Positions 35,641 through 47,236 of a stretch of 64,000 nucleotides of DNA are shown piece after piece. The stretch covers positions 3,348,001 to 3,412,000 of the forward strand of contig VCCP01000001.1 of NCBI GenBank assembly GCA_005765155.1. The letters run 5' to 3'. Origin of the DNA: Zelopaecilomyces penicillatus. Its lineage: Eukaryota; Ascomycota; Sordariomycetes; Hypocreales; Pseudodiploosporaceae. The notes beneath the pieces were generated by a model. The model had not been told where the DNA came from. It was given only the letters and a program-made list of their open reading frames with translations, and ran no database searches. The position numbers were made by a program, and so were the translations under genes. Position 1 is the stretch's first letter; the number at the start of each line of letters is the position of its first letter.

Positions 35641-37955
35641 TCACATATCCAACAGTTGGGTATCCTGCATTTCATCGCCACCGAGCTCCTTTTCCAGCTC
35701 ATCAGCAACGAATCCTTCATAGTCATCCAGGTTTTTCTGAACGTGGATCTTGAATTTAATGACGTCGTTCAAGATCCTGTCAATCTCAGTATGTAGTTCT
35801 TCCCGCAAGGAATTGGCTCGGAGCACAAGTTGTTCATATCTGTGAAGTGTCGTGTTAGTCAAGATTAGTGAGATGGGCAAAAGAGAGCCATCTCGAAAAG
35901 ACTAAACTTACTCAATGGTCGTATTGATCTCACGTTGTTCGAGGAGTTGTACCGATTCTGTCAAGCCGGCACGCATCTTGGAAAGTTCCTTCTCCATCTT
36001 CTCAATCTGTGCGTCAGAGGCCATCTTTTGCGCTGTTGTTACCTCCTTGGTCTTCTCGTACTCTTCTTCCGCTGCTCTAACCCTGTGTTCCAGAGCCTCA
36101 ACTTCATTTCGTTTGTCTTCAATAGCTTCCTTCATATTGTCCAGTAGATCGTGATCTTTTATCATGACATCCATGACTGCACTGCGGCGTTCTGCAACCT
36201 CCTTGCGCAGTCCTAGGAAGCTGCTTCGCACCTGGCCCCGAAGGTCCAAGTTGAGAATGTGCCCTGGTTGGTATCCCGTAGTTGCGTCAATGAGCAAGCG
36301 GTCCGTAGAAGCCGCGTGCATGCTATCTGAGCTCCTAATGTCGGGGTCATCATTGACAATTACTTGAAGCTCATATTCTCGTCCATTGGCGTTGGCAGCC
36401 GTTGATGGAATGAGCGCAATTTGATAAGCAAGCGTGTTGTACTTGTCCACCACTCGTTCGAGTTCATCAAGCCTTCGACTCGCGTCTGATTCTTTGTCCA
36501 TAACCTTTTTTTTTACCTCCTCGAGTCTTTGCCCTGCTGATTCAATCCCCTTCTGGAGACGCTCGCGCTCAGAAGTCATGCGGTCGATATCCTGCATGCT
36601 AATGCCTTGGGCGTCAACAGCCTTTTGAAGGCCCCGTCTCTCCTCGTCGGCCTCCCTCAGCTCCTCCGACAGCTTTTCAAGCTCGTTTTGCAGTACATCA
36701 ATGCGGGACTCGTACTTCTCTGAACGTTGAATGGCGAGATTGTTGTACTCTTCAAACTTGACTCGATCCTCTTCCATGATTTTGAAATGATTATCCAAAA
36801 CGGCGGGATCTGGTGTCGATTTCTCAAGGTCGGTAATCTCCTTGAGTAACCTTTCGTTCTCAGCCTCTAACATATCGAGTTCTGCTGTGTACTGCGAATT
36901 AGACAACTCAAATGCCTTAGCCATGGCCTCCACATGCGGGGCCAGAAGGCGCTCTGCATCCTCATCACCCATATCATCATCCATGGCTAACCAATCTCGA
37001 TACGCACTGCTGAGAAAGCCAAAGATAATATTGTCCCCGCTAACATCGAGACCAGCCTCTAGGCAAGCCTCCATATATCTGTTGTTGGTATACCCATCAA
37101 GCATCTGGGCCAATTGCATCATCCAGTGTAAAAGCCCAAGGAAAGTACTCCAGTTCTGTCCACCTACAGCGGCAATCTGGCTTTTGGTAATACTCCTCTC
37201 AAATGGGTACCGAAGCTGTTTGAGGATTGGCGGCACCTCTTGATCGATATTCTTTTGGAAGCGGTGACTAGGGTCAATCCGGTGGTACAACCACTGAAAC
37301 ATGAAATTAAAATCCTTCTGAGTTGGCGATTTGATGACATTCTGGGAAAGACTGTGCTTCATCTCCAGTTCGAAGTTGTGCTGGACCATGTACTCCATGA
37401 GTTCTTGACCAATCCTTGCCTGGAACGCCCTGTCTTTCAAGGGTCGTGGGTCACGAGGAACTCCCGCAGCCTGGGGAGTTGTCTGAAAGAAACTCTGATG
37501 GTTCACAGGCCCATTCGTGGATTGTCGAGGACGGTAAACGCTGCTGCGCCTGTCCCCGTCAATTGATGCCCTCCCGCCCGCGGGTGTGTGTGTATGTGTC
37601 GCCTTAGGTTGTTGAAATGATGATCGTTTGATAGAGGAGAGCCCGAGATCAGCCAAATTAGTACCTGAGGATGAGCGCTGGAAGAGAGGTTGGTTTGGCC
37701 GTGACATGGCGAGAGAGTGTCTAGACCCCGACATGGATCTGGCATGGCTGTTGGAGAAGTTTGGATTATTCGGATTTGAGCGCTTCATGGTTGATCCAGA
37801 TGCGGGGATTCCGCTGTTCATACTGATCCCTCCGAGTGTCTGCGCATCAAGTTAGTTGATTTGCGCCGCAACGCGACAATCACATTGCTAATGCGACACC
37901 GATGACTTACCTCCCGCGGTCTACGAACGCTCCACAGACCTGTGTCCTGGGACAT
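35641..37955 (-). CDS. NDC80: Kinetochore protein Ndc80/Hec1
   Basis: Exons 37955-37911, 37839-35912 and 35839-35641 give 723 aa; introns are 70 and 72 nt. The N terminus reads MSQDTGLWSVRRPRETLGG across the first splice, the usual fungal start. A basic, Ser-rich tail precedes the calponin-homology domain (about residues 130-260: DPRPLKDRAFQARIGQELME, then FMFQWLYHRIDP and YPFERSITKSQ). Long coiled coils run from about 310 to 650, interrupted near 470-560 by a less helical loop. The final exon (YEQLVLRANSLREELHTEID and onwards) forms the C-terminal region that joins Spc24/Spc25 in the family. It is part of the four-subunit Ndc80 complex that attaches microtubules to kinetochores. It is divergent from PEX14 with about 565 bases between the starts. 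Confidence 0.95.
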
Positions 37956-38520
37956 GACTGGTGAGCTATGCTGGCTTTGTCCTCCGGCGTTGTGAAGTAA
38001 TCAGTTGTTGCAAGAAAAAGACTACTAGGGAATGAAGGGCAAGGAAACGATGAACGTGTTGATCACGATGTCTCGGTTCAGCAAGTACGTGGGGTGATGA
38101 GTGACAGTCTTGAAGAGAGTCATGTTGCTTAGTGGGAAAGTAAACAAACCAGGCTACATGCAGTCTGATTGGATAGAAGCCTTATTCCAATCAATTACCC
38201 TGAAGTGGGTATCTTCATCTCAGACTGGAGTCACGAAGGCACGTGACAGTTAGCTGATTTAAATCAGTGATTATCTAATCCATGTTCGAAATCCTTGGTC
38301 TCCACCAACGCGGTCGGCTGGTGTCATGTCAGCCTCGGTCCAGTTGTGGAATCCAGCCATCCGATTCGGTTAGTTCAAATACCACGCCTAACCAAAATCC
38401 AGCACATGTTGTTACCCGTGTCTTTGCCAACTGCCCTTCCCAACTCAATTTCAAAAGAGCAAGATTTCCGTCTACAACCTTTAGTGATGCGGTAAGACTC
38501 TCGTGAGTCTACAATCCATC
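37956..38520. promoter_or_regulatory. Divergent promoter region NDC80/PEX14
   Basis: A 565-base interval between two diverging start codons. It contains several CCAAT-type pentamers (for example CCAAT near 38190 and ATTGG near 38170). No gene seen. Confidence 0.5.
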
Positions 38521-39757
38521 ATGGCTATACGAGAGGATCTAGTAGCCTCTGCGGTAAGTAGCAAGCTCGAGAACACCTTTTACTTGATGAGAAGTTTACA
38601 AACAAAGACTGATACCGAAGCAGGCGCAATGTCAGTTCCGTTCCCTATGAGCTCCTCCTAACTGGGTACAACTAACCCCAAACTAGTTCTGCAAGACCCC
38701 AGCGTTGCTTCCTCTTCCGTTGAGAACCGAATTTCATTCCTTCAAACAAAGAACCTGACAAAAGAAGAGATTGATGCTGCTTTGGCTCGAGCCGGTGGCG
38801 TCAGCGCGCCTGTACCAAGCGCACCATACCAAAGTGCCCCTTCGAGCCCTCCTCAACAGTATTACCCCCAATATCCTCAGCATGCATGGCAGCCGCCCCC
38901 GCTGGCGCCCAAAAGGGATTGGAGGGACTGGTTCATCATGGCTACAGTTGTGAGCGGAGTGGGCTACGGTTTATACTCGCTGGGCAAGGTACGTTTTTCT
39001 GGCCGCGCCCATGCTCCCCAATTAAGCTAACTTCGAACAGCGCTATGTGTATCCTCTCGTGGCACCGCCAACACCAGAAAAACTAGAACAGGATAAAAAG
39101 TCCATTGAGGACCAGTTCGACAAAGCATTTTCGCTAGTGGAGCAACTCTCGAAGGATACTGAGACCCTCAAAGAAGCAGAGAAACAGAGGACAGAGCGCC
39201 TCGATGCCACTTTGTCCGAATTGGAAACGGTTATGGCGGATCTCAAGTCAGCAAATAGACGTCGCGAAGACGACGCGCAGCGTATTCGTGACGAAGTGCA
39301 AGCCCTCAAGGATGCCATTCCTAAGGCAATGAACAACCAGAAAGATCTGACGGATACCCGCTTGTCTGAGATCAATACCGAATTAACCAGTCTTAAGACT
39401 TTGGTTTCTCAAAGAATGACATCGAGTACGCCGACACCAGTCACAAGCAGTTACCTACGCGCAAGCGGCTCATCTAGCACGCCTACGCTGACACCCACGG
39501 CAGCTGCAATTGGCACCACAAGCTCGTCCACAACTGAAAATGCAACGGAAAGCAGTAGCACCCCTGTAAACGAAGCACCCAAGCCGCTCGTGCAAAGCAA
39601 TTTCAGCAGGGGCGCCTCCTCGGGAGGTAAAGCATCTATTCCAGCATGGCAGATGGCTATGGCTGGACAGACTGCTGCAGCCCCAGCAGCATCTGTTGCT
39701 GATGTAGATGATGCGAACGATGGTCAAAAAGGGGCGGCCAGCAGCTCAAGCTCTTAA
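38521..39757 (+). CDS. PEX14: Peroxin-14, peroxisomal docking protein
   Basis: Four exons: 38521-38553, a 7-nt micro-exon 38624-38630, 38687-38988 and 39041-39757, giving 352 aa. The micro-exon contributes Ala, Gln and part of Phe and is needed to link MAIREDLVASA to FLQDPSVASSSVEKRISFL in frame. The N-terminal domain (about 1-50, ending KNLTKEEIDAALARAG) binds Pex5 and Pex13 in the family. A Pro-rich linker and one membrane segment follow (WFIMATVVSGVGYGLYSLG, about 95-113). Then comes a coiled coil (about 125-230) and a Ser/Thr-rich tail containing IPAWQMAM. The protein sits in the peroxisome membrane and docks cargo-loaded receptors. Branch sites (ACTAACC) support the introns. Confidence 0.93.
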
Positions 39758-40846
39758 GCTAAGACTTGGCATCCATTGAAGCAAGTCGGCGTGTACTTGA
39801 TAGATATTGTAAAGTTGGAACTTTGGGTGGTTGTAAAAGGATTGGGACAGTGGTTGAACAGAATGGGATGGTGATATTAGCTATATGACACGCAAGCAGC
39901 AAGGCAGGCGAGTTGGTCTTGTCATCTACCTAGTTTGTAGGATATCATTACTTGACAACATTACTAATGCATGCATATTCATTCCCTTGCGTTTTGAACG
40001 CCTTGGATTAACGAAACGGCATGTGAGATCATTTCCACTAAGCCCATCTATGTGATAAACGTGATGCCTCACTTATGCAAGACAAGTGTTTGGGCTAAAG
40101 TAGTTGAAGCATCACTTACTGAGGGCCTTCTCTCCTGCCTCTTCTTTGAATTATCTTAATACCATTGTAGGCTGCTGCTTGTTGACAGGCCAGCGACCAC
40201 AACGCTATGGCGGTTCCTGGCATGACTTCAAGGCCATGTCAAGGGATGATTAGCGGCGGTCCGGCCGGGGACCAATGTCACCTAGATCTTTCATTGGCTA
40301 CTTCATTTGTACCTGGTTCGTTTTCCGCTTCCGCGGCGCTCTGTTTTCTATGCCGAGGTATCTTCGCAGTTGCAAGAGCCCAGCTGAGGAAGACATGAAA
40401 GGCTTTGCGCTGGCAATGCATGTGTGATGTACAAAGTCCGACTTATTGTCCCAAACACTATGGCTGAATCCGTACCATTGCTCCGGGCCGGCTTCCTGAT
40501 GCACCTTCGTCCAGACCTGGTTCCAGATGCGGCACATCAGCACGGGGAATGACAGTTTGCTGTCCCGTTGCCAAGCCACTCACTTTTGCTAGCTTAAACT
40601 TGCGAATAATATCCCCGTCCATCCAGACCTTCTCGACCTTTGGAGCCTCATACATGGTACTGCATAAAAGGGGCACCGGCCATCCTAAGTTGCAGCAGAG
40701 TAGAGACTGCCATTGCGAATACGTACCTGGCCAAAGTCCGGAGGAAATCAAGAGCAACTGCAGTAACATCACGCAGGGTCGCAGCTGGTGCTACTGTTGT
40801 CACCTTCATAACATCTAAAGGCGGCCACCACTACAGACATTGAATC
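39758..40846. other. Intergenic after PEX14
   Basis: PEX14 3' flank and upstream region of the next gene. Minus-strand ORFs at 40458-40772 and 40298-40579 overlap the plus-strand ones and carry no known domain. They could be exons of a small unknown gene, but I cannot join them convincingly. Confidence 0.4.
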
Positions 40847-42556
40847 ATGGCGGACGACGCGCCTGCTGTTCTCGCGCCTGCTGTCCTCGCGCCTGCTATC
40901 CTCACACCTACCGCCTCCCAGGCCGATCCTCGCTCCGTCATCGCTTCTGCTTCAGCTTCAGCTCCAGACCCGAACATGAATCTCAAGATCCTGTTGTTGC
41001 TGCTGCCGAAGGTACCGCTCATAGCTCGCGTCGCCATTTTGCATGTCTTGCGGCTTTCCAAACCCGCCAAATACCTTGACTTGCAGAGCGAGCTGGTAGT
41101 AGCAGTGCTGCGTTCGCTTTTCCATCCGTCAAGTCCTCATGCTATCACCCAGGTCCAGAAACTCACCACCCAAAACTCCACGATCAAGGGCAGAATATGG
41201 ATCAGCTCCTACACCTCCCCACCGCCGCCCGAGAATGGAGCTAGAGATGCACTAGCTAGAGCTCTAGAGTCTATGAGGGACCCGGCCCTCCCTGAGCCTA
41301 GAATCCGCGTGCCTGCATTTTCCAACGTAGAGGCCGAATGGACAGGATACCGGGTCGCCGCATCACGCAGTGACCCATTGCCAAAAATCTCGGAAAGGGC
41401 CATGTATCAAGAGATGATGAAGGATGACTGCAAGCAACCCACAACAGTGCTGTTCTTCCACGGTGGCGCATACTATCTGTGCGACCCGGCAACGCACCGT
41501 CCAACTACGAAGAAACTGGCCAAGTTGACCGGCGGGCGATGCTATTCGGTTCGCTATCGACTTGCACCACAGCATCCGTTTCCAAGCGCACTTCTTGATG
41601 CCTTTGTCTCCTACCTTACTCTGCTATTTCCACCCCCTGAGGCATACCATGAGCCAGTGAAGCCAGAGCATATTGTCTTTTCAGGCGACAGGTATGTTTA
41701 CCCTTTTATTCCCCACGTTGCTACCATGGCTGTTGGTTTACACATTGTGCAACCAAACTGAAACATGCGTGTCGTTTGACTGCGCTACTATTGACCACAT
41801 GGTTTTACTATGCTAACCAGTAACAATAAATGCAGTGCCGGCGGAAACCTTGCCCTTGCCCTACTCCAACTTGTGCTCGAGCTTCGTCGTTTGGATTTCC
41901 GAGTCCAATGGTATGGCAAGGCCCGCGAGATGCCTTTGCCCGCCGGTGTTGCCTGTAACTCTCCCTGGCTCGATATCACACATAGCTCTCCTTCGTGGGA
42001 CGGTGATGACATGCACATGTTCGACTACCTCCCCAAGCCGCAAGCAGTGCGCCTTGACAAAGCCCCAGTCTGCAACGCCTGGCCCGCTAATCCCCCTCGC
42101 AAACATATATACGGTGAAGACGACATTATCGCCCACCCGTTGTCATCTGTTGTTATGAGCCCTAGCTGGGAAGGGTCACCCCCGGTTTACATTTGTACAG
42201 GTTGGGAGCTTCTTGCTCGCGAAGACAAATATCTGGCCAAGAAACTTGTGTCTGAAGGTGTAAACGTCGTCTTTGAAGAATATGAGGCTATGCCGCATTG
42301 TTTCGCTATGCTCCTAACCACGCTCCCTAACTCACGACGCTGCTTCAAAGGTTGGGCAAACTTCATCTCAGATGCTGTACGTGACCCAGGCTTGATCAAG
42401 TCACATGCCGTCACCATCAAGTCGAAGTCGTTGGAAGAAATACCCGTGGCTTTTGAAGACCTTAACAGCGATAGGCATGAGGAGGTGCACAGTCGCATCA
42501 TTACTAAGCTAGGATTAAAAACACAGGGGCAGCCAGAAGTCTCAGCTAAGCTCTGA
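40847..42556 (+). CDS. Alpha/beta hydrolase, hormone-sensitive-lipase type
   Basis: Exons 40847-41691 and 41836-42556 flank a 144-nt phase-2 intron and give 521 aa. The splice restores the nucleophile motif GDSAGGN (Ser282). The HSL-family oxyanion motif HGGA lies near residue 205 (LFFHGGAYYL). YRLAPQHPFPSALLDAF follows, as in alpha/beta-hydrolase-3 enzymes. An acid is expected in GWELLARED, and the catalytic His is probably in EAMPHCF near residue 436. The N terminus is Ala/Pro-rich and followed by a hydrophobic stretch (MNLKILLLLLPKVPLIARVA), perhaps a membrane anchor. It probably hydrolyses an ester such as an acylglycerol or sterol ester; the substrate is unknown. It lies upstream of a sterol-reductase-like gene in the same direction. 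Confidence 0.9.
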
Positions 42557-43375
42557 GTTTAAGTCTTTATACCCAACATTTTCTGTTTCATTAGATGTGT
42601 CTAGGACATGATGGTCATGAGGAGCGACATACTGATATATGATGAATGAACTTGTGGTTTCTTGTGTGAAGCAGCGTGATTTAGCACTATAAATGGGGCT
42701 TTCCGGATATGTTGTTGCATTGACACTCTCGCAATTTGATTCGTTCCGTTTTAGATCCTTGAGCAAGGGGGGTGAACTAGCTGCAAAGAGGCACAATATT
42801 TGAATATCATACATTGTGAAGTGTTATGGGCGATGTTGTTGATAGAGTTACACTTGGCTAGACTGATTAGTACGGTTATTAGAGTATGTCTAGATAATCT
42901 AACTAGTTACTGCAGAAAGATCATTCTATATTTTACGAAGAAAAGTCGTGAGGGACCGTCTATAGGATAATTACCTGCTGATCTTTGGTTCGACCTTTTT
43001 TTGCCAGGAAGCCAACGTGTTTACTTTACACTCAAATACAGTTAGGCTGATTTTCCAATTGCGTCCCTTGACCTTGTTCTCTCGATGATGGAACTTATTT
43101 CTTCGTCCTTCACAAACAATAACACTTTGTTATAAAGACCCAAACGGAAAGCCTTCCGATCCGGAGCCCCGCTCTTAGTTCGAGAAAACTACAAGTGGCG
43201 GCTGTGGCGCTCTCGCAGGGGTGTAGCTGTGTTTGCTGATCGATCTCCCAATTGACGTAGCCACGAAAAGTTTCACCAAAGCTCACTCCCAACAGATCTT
43301 TCCTTCCTTCACAGTTTACCCCCCCCCCCCCCCCCCCCCTTCCTCACCTCTGGCGTGTTAACATTCCATGCGCCC
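42557..43375. other. Intergenic with poly-C tract
   Basis: 3' flank of the hydrolase gene and upstream region of the FAD oxidoreductase. It contains an uninterrupted run of 21 C residues at 43319-43339, about 37 bases before the start codon (listed separately). No other gene seen. Confidence 0.5.
43319..43339 (+). repeat. Homopolymer C21 tract
   Basis: Twenty-one consecutive C residues lie in the presumed 5' leader or core promoter of the FAD oxidoreductase. The exact length may be a sequencing estimate, since such runs are error-prone. Confidence 0.85.
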
Positions 43376-44974
43376 ATGATGGAACGTCATAAACAAGCCG
43401 TGGGCAAGATCGCCGTCGCGGTGCGGGGCTACTTCGAGCGCGGTGAATCGTACCGTATCTTCCACGGCTCGACAAACAGTACCCGCCCACGACCTGGGCC
43501 CGGCCACCGTGCCGTTGATATCAGCGCGCTTTCGGGCGTATTGGCCGTGGATCGTGGCGCACGCACTGCTCTCGTTGAGCCTAACGTGCCGATGGACCAA
43601 CTGGTGGAGGCTACACTACAACATGGGCTGGTGCCACCCGTGGTCATGGAGTTCCCTGGTATCACAGCGGGAGGCGGCTTTGCGGGCACGGCTGGCGAGA
43701 GCAGCTCCTTTCGGCACGGCTTCTTCGACGATACCATCAACTATGTGGAAATGGTATTGGGTAATGGCGAGGTTGTCAAGGCTTCCCGGAGCGAGAGGTC
43801 GGACTTGTTCCGCGGTGCGGCAGGTGCGGTCGGCTCGTTGGGAATTACAACGCTGATGGAATTGCGCCTAATTGAAGCGAGGAAATATGTCCAAACGACC
43901 TATCATCGAACTAATAGCGTTGCCGACGCCATTGCCAAGGTTCGCGCTGCGACCGAAGATCCCGCAAACGACTATGTCGATGGCATCCTGTTCTCCAAAG
44001 ACCACGGAGTCGTTGTTACAGGCCGCATGACAGACGAAAAGCCCGCGGAGCAACAAGTCCGGACTTTTAGCAATGCCAGCGACCCTTGGTTCTACCTTCA
44101 TGCCCAGGAAAAGACTCAGATTGCCGCCACATCATCATCGTCCAATAGCTCTACCACCGATACCGCTGCAGCCACCACCCCTCATGTTGACTATGTGCCC
44201 CTCGCCGAATATCTGTTCCGCTACGATCGTGCAGGCTTCTGGGTCGGCCGCCAAGGCTTCACCTACTTCAAATACGTGCCCTTTAATGGCTTCTGGCGCT
44301 GGTTCCTCGATGACTTCATGCACACGCGCATGATGTACCGCGCCCTTCATGCCAGCGGCGAGTCTGCTCGTTTCGTCGTTCAAGACCTCGCGCTGCCGTA
44401 CGACTCTGCCGAGGCCTTTGTCGACTATACCACCGACGAGTTCAATATTTGGCCGCTGTGGCTCTGTCCCCTTAAAGAGACGCACACGCAGAGCTTTCAC
44501 CCCGTCACCGCTGAGCCCAAGAGGATTACAGCTGATGGGTCTGCTAATGAAGCCGCCGACCAAGGCTTGTCCCGGCCAATGCTTAATATCGGCGTCTGGG
44601 GCTGGGGTCCCGAGGACCACGAAGTATTCATCACAAAGAACCGTGCCATGGAGGACCGGCTCATTCAGCTCGGCGGTCGCAAGTGGCTCTACGCGCACAC
44701 ATACTACTCTGAGGACGACTTTTGGAAGGTTTACGACCGCCCTTGGTACCAAGCCTTGCGCGAAAAGTACAGCGCCACCACACTGCCCACTGTCTACGAC
44801 AAAGTTAAAATCGACATTGAGACTAGCAGGCTAGAGCGCCAGAAGTGGAAGGAGTCGTTCAAGAGCAAGTGGCCTTTTGGCGGCGCCTACGGCATTTGGA
44901 AGAGCATCGTGTCCAAGGATTATCAGCTGCACAGGAATGCGCAATGGAAACACAAGGGAGACGACACAACTTAA
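43376..44974 (+). CDS. Delta24-sterol-reductase-like FAD oxidoreductase
   Basis: A single exon of 532 codons from the first ATG (43376; a second ATG follows at once). It belongs to the PCMH-type FAD-binding oxidoreductases related to animal DHCR24/seladin-1 and plant DIM/DWF1. FAD-domain features are GSTNSTRPRPG, ALVEPNVPMDQLVEATLQHG, PGITAGGGFAGTAGESSSFR, FDDTINYVEMVLGNGEVV and FRGAAGAVGSLG. The C-terminal half has WPLWLCP, LNIGVWGWGP and WLYAHTYYSEDDFW, in line with the substrate domain of that group. Animals and plants use the family to reduce the C24 double bond of sterols. Fungi making ergosterol do not need that step, so the real substrate is open. An Ala/Ser/Thr insertion lies at about residues 247-262. 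It is convergent with ERG13 (3' ends about 550 bases apart). Confidence 0.88.
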   Translation: MMERHKQAVGKIAVAVRGYFERGESYRIFHGSTNSTRPRPGPGHRAVDISALSGVLAVDRGARTALVEPNVPMDQLVEATLQHGLVPPVVMEFPGITAGGGFAGTAGESSSFRHGFFDDTINYVEMVLGNGEVVKASRSERSDLFRGAAGAVGSLGITTLMELRLIEARKYVQTTYHRTNSVADAIAKVRAATEDPANDYVDGILFSKDHGVVVTGRMTDEKPAEQQVRTFSNASDPWFYLHAQEKTQIAATSSSSNSSTTDTAAATTPHVDYVPLAEYLFRYDRAGFWVGRQGFTYFKYVPFNGFWRWFLDDFMHTRMMYRALHASGESARFVVQDLALPYDSAEAFVDYTTDEFNIWPLWLCPLKETHTQSFHPVTAEPKRITADGSANEAADQGLSRPMLNIGVWGWGPEDHEVFITKNRAMEDRLIQLGGRKWLYAHTYYSEDDFWKVYDRPWYQALREKYSATTLPTVYDKVKIDIETSRLERQKWKESFKSKWPFGGAYGIWKSIVSKDYQLHRNAQWKHKGDDTT

Positions 44975-45520
44975 GCCGCGTGAGTATAGGGCCGCCTTGG
45001 AGCCATGTATACAAATTCAACCTTAATGTTTGTTTTCTTTATAACGCCTTACACGAGTTATCAAGCCTCCCCCGCCCCCAAAAAAGTTCAACTGCAGCAA
45101 CTAGACAATAGAAAAAGGAGACCAATCTAGAAAGAGACAAAGTCCCTAGAAGCTCATTCCTGTTCGGAACAGGCTCGGCATGGGCGGAAAACTTTTGATT
45201 TAAAAACGATTAAAATGCTGCGCTAAGTCCGAAATATCTACACAAGCCATAGTGTAGAATGGGGGGGCGTTGACGCCCTCTTTCCCCATCAACAGCTCTA
45301 ATTAGTGGACATTTGCACCACTCTGACAGGTCTATGATCAAATGGGATGCCTTTATATGACCCCTTTCCGACAGATGTGTATTCCCCTTCATAAGTCGTT
45401 GCGCCCGGTGGCCTCCATGTTTCGCCTGTGTAGTAGGTGACAACTGAAAAGTGCCATACTAAGAAATGGTATCAAATCCAACAACATCAAGGCGCCATCG
45501 CATGTATGTACATGGTTAGT
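44975..45520. other. Convergent 3' flanks
   Basis: Space between the FAD oxidoreductase stop and the ERG13 stop. The 77-codon ORF at 45210-45443 (-) is unrecognised. No repeat. Confidence 0.45.
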
Positions 45521-47236
45521 TTAAGCCTTGATCGAGTACTCTCGCTTGAACATGTCATCAACCTTCTCCAAGTAGTATGTCCCGCTGGCAATGGTGGACA
45601 CGTCGCCTTTAGGTGTGTAGTCCTTCTGAAGATGGGCTTGCTTTCGGAGATCGCACATCTATTATCAAAAAGTTAGTTACAATGCACTTCATAGGTCTGA
45701 GTCATGCTCGAAAATAGCATACCTGGTCGTAGGTCTCAGGAGCAACAGCTCGGCGAGCCTCAAGTCGGCTGGGGATGCTAAGGACTTTCGAAATGCTCTC
45801 AACGTTGCCGCTAATTCGGAAAGACATGAAGCTAGATGCAAGGCCTGAGCCGTAGCTAAATAGACCGATTCGCTTGCCCTCAAGTGCCTTGCTATCAACA
45901 AATGAGAGCAGACTGGCCAAGCCACCCCAGACGCTAGCGCAGTACATATTGCCGCAAAGGGTTGCAACCTGAATGGAGGGGTTGACTCGCTCCTGGAAAC
46001 GCTTCTTGGTGAGGCCCATGAAGGTCTTCTCGACGACCTTGTCGGTCAAAGACTTCTCGTAATCCATATCACGCAGCTCAGGAGCAACCTCTGCGAAGGC
46101 GGGGGAATCGGCATTGGCCAAATAGTCGTGGTAAAGCAGGCGAGCATACGACTTCTGCACAAGCTTGCAGGTGGGTGCGTGGAAAGCGAGGTAGTCAAAG
46201 CGATCAAGGGACGTCTTGGTGGAGTCGGAAGCGTCGGCGCCGTTGGCACCATTCGCAGAGCCATTTGTGGCCTGCTTGGCCTCGCGCTTGGCATATTCGC
46301 GATAAGCCGAGTCTAATGCCTTGGTGTAGCAGTTGACAGAGTAGTGGCCATCAACATAGGGGTACTCGCTGGTCAAGTCTGGCTTGTAAAAGTCATAAGC
46401 GTGCTGCATGTACGTGCCTCGAAGACCAGGTTCGGCAACAACAGGGGCATTGGGGCCGATGAGCATGGCAACGGCACCAGCACCACCGGTAGGACGGGCA
46501 TTGCCCTTAGCATAAAGTGCAATATCACCAGCAACGACAATGGCGTCCCGGCCATCCCAAGCAGAGGACTCGACCCAGTTGAGACTGTTGAAGAAAGCGT
46601 TGGTGCCACCGTAGCAGGCATTAATGGTGTCAACGCCCTCGATGTTGGTGTTGTCGCCGAAGAGCTGCATCAACACCGACTTGACCGACTTGGACTTGTC
46701 GAGAATGGTCTCGGTACCGACCTCGAGACGGCCAATGGAGTTGATATCGATGTTGTAGTTCTTAAGCAGCTTCGATGTGACAGTGAGAGCCATGGAGTAG
46801 ATATCTTTTGGTGGCAACAAAGTAAGCATTGAGTTCAGTGAATTCAGGGGCAGAACGCGGGGCAAAGGGGCTATTGGTTGGGCTGTAGATGGGCAGAATT
46901 AAATTATTTCTCATGAAAATTAATGACACTCACCCTCACGATCATCGCAAAAGGCCATCTTGGTCTGGCCTAGACCAATGGTGTATTTTCCAGCACTGAC
47001 GCCATCGAACTTTTCCAGCTCGGTTTGCTCGACATACTATGGGGAGGCACAGACAAAAGTCAGTTCTCGAGCGGCTTGAACAGTGGCGATGTCGGCAATG
47101 AGGGGCAACCGCGGGGCAGCGCCATGGACAAGGCCAGACAACAACAGCACACAACATCTTAGGGAAGTGGACATACCTGGCTGGGGAAATAAACTTCAAT
47201 GGCCTTAATGCCAATGTTCTGGGGTCGTGAAGCCAT
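45521..47236 (-). CDS. ERG13: Hydroxymethylglutaryl-CoA synthase
   Basis: Four exons: 47236-47177, 47036-46934, 46804-45723 and 45658-45521, giving 460 aa, the normal length. Introns are 140, 129 and 64 nt. The enzyme condenses acetyl-CoA with acetoacetyl-CoA to HMG-CoA in the mevalonate pathway that feeds sterols and other isoprenoids. Catalytic residues by family alignment: E86 (VGTETILDKSKSVK), C118 (NACYGGT) and H263 (FHAPTCKLVQKSYAR). The conserved start MASRPQNIGIKAIEVYFPSQ and the joined segment FCDDREDIYSMALT support the first splices. Residues about 233-252 are a low-complexity Ala/Asn/Gly/Ser insertion. It is convergent with the sterol-reductase-like gene. Confidence 0.96.

Noticed and set aside
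36164..37607. Several plus-strand ORFs
   Set aside because: Antisense shadows of the NDC80 coiled-coil exon.
40298..40772. Possible small minus-strand gene
   Set aside because: Two ORFs could be joined only with an implausibly short intron, and neither has a known domain.
43355..43375. Upstream in-frame extension of the FAD oxidoreductase
   Set aside because: It starts at GTG, not ATG; the first ATG is at 43376 and fits the family start.
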